Shown: piece by piece, positions 60,405 to 64,000 of the stretch
Layout of the letters: every line of letters begins with the position of its first letter
Position numbering within the stretch: position 1 is the stretch's first letter
NCBI RefSeq assembly: GCF_014204895.1
Contig: NZ_JACHMF010000001.1
Span: 5,208,001 to 5,272,000 of the forward strand
Source of the DNA: Paractinoplanes abujensis
Lineage (GTDB): Bacteria > Actinomycetota > Actinomycetes > Mycobacteriales > Micromonosporaceae
Length of the DNA: 64,000 nucleotides
Direction: 5' to 3'
The notes under the pieces: generated by a model
Told to the model about the DNA's origin: nothing
The model's database searches: none
What the model saw: only the letters and a program-made list of their open reading frames with translations
Made by a program: the position numbers and the translations under genes

Positions 60405-61327
60405 CAGTCGACCAACGTCCGGCCGGTGAGGTGCAGGAACACGTCCTCCAGGCTGCTGCGGCGCACGAGCACACTGGCCGGGCTGAGCGAACGCCGGTTT
60501 ACCTCGTCGACCGCGCCGTCACCGTCGGGCACGTAGAGCAGGATGCGGTCGGGCAGCACCTCGAGCCGCTCCCCGATGCCGGCCAGCTTGTCCGCGTACG
60601 CCGTCTGCTCCTCGGTGTTGAACCGCAGCTCGACGACCTCGCGCGTGGAATATCGCTCGATCAGCGCCCGCGGCGACCCCTCGGCGGCGATGCGGCCGCC
60701 GTCCATCACCACCAAGCGGTCGCACAGCTGCTCCGCCTCGTCCATGTAATGCGTGGTCAGCACCAGCGTCACGCCCTGCTGCTTGAGCCGGAACAGCCGT
60801 TCCCACACCAGGTGGCGGGCCTGTGGGTCGAGACCTGTGGTGGGCTCGTCGAGCAGCACCATCTCGGGCTGGTTGACCATCGCGCGGGCGATCGTGAGCC
60901 GCCGCTTCATGCCGCCCGACAGCGGCTCGACCTTGCTGTCGGCCCGCTCGGCCAGCTGCACGAACTCGAGCAGCTCGTCGGCGCGGCGGCGGGCCTCCTT
61001 GCGCGGGATGCCGAAGAAGCGGGCATACGTCGTCAGGTTCTCCCGCACGGTCAGCTCGATGTCGAGGTTGTCGAGCTGGGGGCAGACGCCGAGCCGGCCC
61101 CGGATCCGGGGGCCGTCACGCCGCGGATCCATGCCGAGGATCTGCAGCACGCCGTCGGTCGGCGGGGAGACACACCCGATCATGCGCATCGTGGAGCTCT
61201 TGCCCGCCCCGTTGGGCCCGAGGAAACCGAACGCCTCACCCCGCTGGACGTCGACGTCGATGCCGTCGACCGCGGTGAAGTCGCCGAACCGCTTGATCAG
61301 GCCACGCGCGTGTATCAGGGAGTCCAC
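60404..61327 (-). CDS. ABC exporter ATPase (NodI/DrrA-like)
   Basis: 307 aa. GFLGPNGAGKSSTMRMI, EPLSGGMKRRLTIARAM, MVLLDEPTTGLDPQARH and LTTHYMDEAEQL are the Walker A, signature, Walker B and switch motifs. The C-terminal 90 residues (EGSPRALIERY..., SSLEDVFLHLTGRTL) are the DrrA/NodI-type extension. It forms the exporter with the two permeases downstream. A MerR gene lies just upstream and may control it. Confidence 0.93.
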   Translation of the reverse strand: MDSLIHARGLIKRFGDFTAVDGIDVDVQRGEAFGFLGPNGAGKSSTMRMIGCVSPPTDGVLQILGMDPRRDGPRIRGRLGVCPQLDNLDIELTVRENLTTYARFFGIPRKEARRRADELLEFVQLAERADSKVEPLSGGMKRRLTIARAMVNQPEMVLLDEPTTGLDPQARHLVWERLFRLKQQGVTLVLTTHYMDEAEQLCDRLVVMDGGRIAAEGSPRALIERYSTREVVELRFNTEEQTAYADKLAGIGERLEVLPDRILLYVPDGDGAVDEVNRRSLSPASVLVRRSSLEDVFLHLTGRTLVD

Positions 61328-61402
61328 GCTGACGACCCTAGAGAGGGGGTACGACAGAAACGACCGCTTTTCCCGCTGGTGCGACGTGTCAGGCCCAGAC
61401 GA

Positions 61403-62245
61403 TCAGTTGTCCGAGGAGCAGGCGTTGGCCAGGGCCGCGCCGAAGAGCCGTCCGGCGAGTTCCACGCAGCGCATCCGAGCCGGCGAGAAGTCGTAAGGCA
61501 TCTTGGTGATCGCCGTGGCGACACTCATCTGTGCGCCTTCCGCCCCGGTCAGGCCGGCTTCGTAGCTCTCGAAGATCTTTTCGTCGTCCGCGTCGAGACC
61601 AGCTGCCTCGATGGCCCGATTCAGGGCCATCAGGTGAGCGCATCGTTGCCCGGCGAGCTCTTCGACGCGCGGGTCGCCGGGCTCGACACCGTCGTCGAGG
61701 GCAGCCTCGGCCGCCTCCAGTCGGTCCTCCTCGGCCCGCAGGCCGGGGTGGGTGGCCAGCACGATGAACGTGCCGGCCTGGATGGCCGCGCCCACCGGCC
61801 CGAAGATCCGTTCGGTGACCAGCAGGGCGTCCAGGTCGGAGGGGCGCAACGCGCCCGCGGGCAAGTCGCTGAGCCGGTCCGTGACCAGTTCCGAGAGCAG
61901 CCCCAACGGGCTGCCCATCGCTTGCAGGCGCTGGACAGCCGCGCGCCGACGTTTGATGGCGGCCTCCTGCGCCGCCAGGGTTTCCTCCAGCCGGCCCAGG
62001 ACCGACTCGATATCCAGGGCTCCGTCCCGGGCCTCACCGAAGGCGACCCGCATGTCGTCCAAGCTGATGCCGGCATCCGCCATCTTGCGGATCCACAGCA
62101 GGCGGATCATGTCGTCATAGCCGTAGCGGCGGCGGCCGTCCCCACCGCGCTCGGGTTCGGGCAGCAGACCGATCTCGTGGTAATGGCGGACGGCGCGTGG
62201 GGTTGTCCCAGCGAACGCGGCGGCATCACCGATCTTGACCTGCAT
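61403..62245 (-). CDS. MerR-family transcriptional regulator
   Basis: 280 aa. N-terminal HTH KIGDAAAFAGTTPRAVRHYHEIGLL, wing GRRRYGYDDMIRLLWIRKM (partial) and a coiled coil IESVLGRLEETLAAQEAAIKRRR at about 70-110. The C-terminal 140 residues are helical and of the effector-binding kind with no metal Cys. It probably controls the exporter genes behind it, by position. Confidence 0.88.
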   Translation of the reverse strand: MQVKIGDAAAFAGTTPRAVRHYHEIGLLPEPERGGDGRRRYGYDDMIRLLWIRKMADAGISLDDMRVAFGEARDGALDIESVLGRLEETLAAQEAAIKRRRAAVQRLQAMGSPLGLLSELVTDRLSDLPAGALRPSDLDALLVTERIFGPVGAAIQAGTFIVLATHPGLRAEEDRLEAAEAALDDGVEPGDPRVEELAGQRCAHLMALNRAIEAAGLDADDEKIFESYEAGLTGAEGAQMSVATAITKMPYDFSPARMRCVELAGRLFGAALANACSSDN

Positions 62246-62306
62246 CCAAGTGCCACCGACCTTGGGTGAGCCCCGTGGACAACCCGGACGCCGCGGCCGG
62301 CCGGCC

Positions 62307-62846
62307 CTAGTCTGGGGCGGCCATCGTGCTTCGGGCGGTGGCCACCAGTTCGTCAGTCAGCTCGATCACGGCGGGGAGGGTCACCGGTGTGCCCGAGTCG
62401 TAGCGAACAGCCCAGCTCAGCCCGTTCTGCCCCGGCACCCGCCGGCCGACCACCCTGACTCCGCCCGAGCCCGACGGCAGGGGGTGGTGCGTGGTGTAGG
62501 CCACCGACTTGGTCACCCGGGTGCGCACCTGGTCGGGCAGCTGGCCCGGTTCGAGCAGCAGGAATGTCTGGATCGGGCCGTCCACGAGCACGGTGTAGCC
62601 GTCGCGTTCCTCGGCCTGTTCGGCAGGGGTGATCCGCAGCTCGCGGCCCGACCAGGCCGCCTTGTGGATCTCGTGCCAGCCCAGCCGCGACGACGTGCTG
62701 CCCGAGCCGGGCAGCCAGAGGCCGTGGTTGGTGGCCACCACGGCGCGGTCGTCGGTGACCAGCGACCACGCCAGCACCCGTTCCTCGGGGGCGAGCGCCG
62801 GTTTGAGGGCCGCCGGGAGGGCGGGTTTGCGCCGAAGGAAGTTCAC
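62307..62846 (-). CDS. Conserved hypothetical protein beside dnaG
   Basis: 179 aa. LAPEERVLAWSLVTDDRAVVATNHGLWLP and RLGWHEIHKAAWSGRELRITPAE (parts) recall small actinobacterial proteins often found next to dnaG that may sense a ligand. I do not recognise a catalytic motif. The ATG overlaps the dnaG stop by four bases, so it is co-transcribed with dnaG. Confidence 0.72.
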   Translation of the reverse strand: MNFLRRKPALPAALKPALAPEERVLAWSLVTDDRAVVATNHGLWLPGSGSTSSRLGWHEIHKAAWSGRELRITPAEQAEERDGYTVLVDGPIQTFLLLEPGQLPDQVRTRVTKSVAYTTHHPLPSGSGGVRVVGRRVPGQNGLSWAVRYDSGTPVTLPAVIELTDELVATARSTMAAPD

Positions 62847-64000
62847 AGTCCACCTGCCGCCTGGTCACGCAGGGCCCGGGCCTGCTGTTCGAGCGAGAAG
62901 AGCTCGCCGGCCAGGGCGAGGTAGGCGTCCTTGTTGGCCACCGGGTTGAGCCGCTGCACCTTGGACTTGAGGTCGCGGATGCGGGTCGTCACCGCGCCCA
63001 TCTGCAGCCGGGCCAGCGTGATCTGCACGTAGTAGGGCTCCACGGCCCCGTCGACGCGCAGCGGCTCCACCGCGAGCTGCGAGATCATGCCTTGCCCGCC
63101 GAGGTCGGTGCAGCTGTCGCGCACCTTCTCGATCCAGACGACGCCGCCGCCGGAGACCGACGACGCGCCGCCGGCGGCCTCGATCGCGGCGCGGATCGAC
63201 TGGTAGACCGGGTCGGCGTAGTTCTCGGCGCCGACGACGTCGAACATCGGGCCGGCCAGCACCGGTTCCTGCAGCGCGAGTTTGAGCGATTCGCGTTCGA
63301 CCAGCCGCTGCGGCGCCTCGGCGGCCTGCGGGGCGGGGCGCGTTTCGGCCGCGTCGGTGCCGCGCATGGCCGACGCCACCGCCCGCTGCACCGGTTCCAG
63401 GTCCATGCCGAGGTCGCCGGCGAGCTTGCGGGCGTACTCGGGGCGCTTCTCCCGGTCTTTGATCTTGGCGATGAGCGGGGCGGCGCGGCGCATCGCGTCG
63501 ACCCGGCCCTCGACCGTGTCGAGGTCGAACTTGCGCAGGGTTTGCCGCAAGGCGAAGTCGACCAGCGGCTCGCGTCCGGCGATCATGTCGCGGACGGCCA
63601 GGTCGCCCTTGGCCAGCCGCAACTCGCACGGGTCCATGTTGTCGGGGCTGACCGCGATGAACGTGCGCCCGACGAAACGCTGGTCCTCCTCGAAGGCGCG
63701 CAACGCCGCCTTCTGGCCCGCCGCGTCGCCGTCGAACGTGTAGATGATCTCGCCGGTGAAGCTGTCGCTGTCCATCAGCAGGCGGCGCAGCACCCCGATG
63801 TGGTCGATGCCGAACGCCGTGCCGCAGGTGGCCACCGCCGTCGGCTCGCCCGCCTCGTGACAGGCCATCACGTCGGTGTAGCCCTCGACGATGACCGCCC
63901 GGCCGCGCTTGGCGATCTCGCGCTTGGCGTGGTCGATGCCGTAGAGCACGTGCGACTTCTTGTAGAGCGGCGTCTCCGGCGTGTTCAGGTATTTGGGGCC
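62843..64000 (-). CDS. dnaG: DNA primase, C-terminal part (gene runs off the window)
   Basis: About 386 codons without the zinc-finger N-terminus, which lies past base 64000. The window ends in GPKYLNTPETPLYKK. VIVEGYTDVMACHEAGEP and TFDGDAAGQKAALRAF are the TOPRIM motifs, and the rest (LTQ-like FLRQTLRKFDLDTVEGRVDAM, ISQLAVEPLRVDG) is the helicase-binding domain. It makes RNA primers for the lagging strand. Essential; a reliable sign of the chromosome. Confidence 0.95.
   Translation of the reverse strand, partial: GPKYLNTPETPLYKKSHVLYGIDHAKREIAKRGRAVIVEGYTDVMACHEAGEPTAVATCGTAFGIDHIGVLRRLLMDSDSFTGEIIYTFDGDAAGQKAALRAFEEDQRFVGRTFIAVSPDNMDPCELRLAKGDLAVRDMIAGREPLVDFALRQTLRKFDLDTVEGRVDAMRRAAPLIAKIKDREKRPEYARKLAGDLGMDLEPVQRAVASAMRGTDAAETRPAPQAAEAPQRLVERESLKLALQEPVLAGPMFDVVGAENYADPVYQSIRAAIEAAGGASSVSGGGVVWIEKVRDSCTDLGGQGMISQLAVEPLRVDGAVEPYYVQITLARLQMGAVTTRIRDLKSKVQRLNPVANKDAYLALAGELFSLEQQARALRDQAAGGL

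Noticed and set aside
58834..60474. A single 546-residue ORF across both exporter permease genes
   Set aside because: The upper half is a frame shadow of the first permease; the real second gene starts at the overlapping GTG at 59649.

Overview
The window is about 70% G+C by eye. Genes are tightly packed with G/C third positions, frequent GTG starts and many ATGA/GTGA stop-start overlaps. The content (GAF-ANTAR and SpoIIE-STAS regulators, a LAL-type LuxR regulator, a DevR/DevS pair with Acg nitroreductases, EspC/WXG-type secretion substrates, DUF5808, DUF2293, GH64 and GH19 secreted hydrolases) points to a soil actinomycete, most likely Micromonosporaceae (Actinoplanes-like). That placement is inference. 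Two tRNA genes (Asn-GTT, Met-CAT) and the 3' part of dnaG show that it is chromosomal.

Layout. 1-0.56 kb: a cut methyltransferase gene (-). 0.9-8.6 kb (+): a urea ABC transporter (urtABCDE), an NCS1 nucleobase-type permease and two tandem TetR genes. 8.9-18.1 kb (-): regulators (LAL-LuxR; GAF-ANTAR; PAS/SpoIIE phosphatase/ATPase/STAS), then an operon of Tat-exported solute-binding protein, small membrane protein, flavoprotein and GH3 glycosidase. 18.2-20.3 kb: DoxX-like and DinB-like genes, then an HExxH protein paired with a small beta-barrel protein. 20.3-24.7 kb: an Acg-Acg / DevS // DevR dormancy-type locus with two near-consensus DosR boxes. 25-27.2 kb: a short Cys-rich upstream ORF coupled to a TIM-barrel (EboE-like) gene, then a sugar isomerase/epimerase. 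27.3-33 kb: YtxH-like protein, tRNA-Asn, GH64 glucanase, GH19 chitinase, a Tat-exported hydrolase, an FAD oxidoreductase and tRNA-Met. 33.2-41 kb: mixed genes, including a frameshifted Uma2 pseudogene, an SDR/TetR pair with twin operators, gpsA, an amidohydrolase, and a decayed CdiA-CT-type toxin with an immunity-like remnant. 41-45 kb: TetR, SDR, saccharopine-dehydrogenase-like and acyl-CoA-ligase genes. 45-48 kb: a truncated helicase, a DUF1996 protein with a hairpin over its ribosome binding site, a methyltransferase and a DUF1801 protein. 48.2-51.1 kb (+): an RNase A-like toxin with a likely immunity gene, then YbaB, EspC-like and WXG-like genes. 51.2-57.3 kb (-): a complete sugar operon (ROK regulator, ABC ATPase, permease, binding protein, Gfo/Idh/MocA dehydrogenase). 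57.5-64 kb (-): BrkB/YihY, a NodIJ-like ABC exporter, a MerR regulator, a hypothetical protein and dnaG.

The most interesting points are three separate orphan toxin/immunity-like modules in different states of decay; the DosR boxes that tie the two Acg genes to the DevRS pair; a probable leaderless poly-cysteine uORF; and a hairpin that pairs with the Shine-Dalgarno of the DUF1996 gene. All domain names come from recognising motifs by eye; no search was run.
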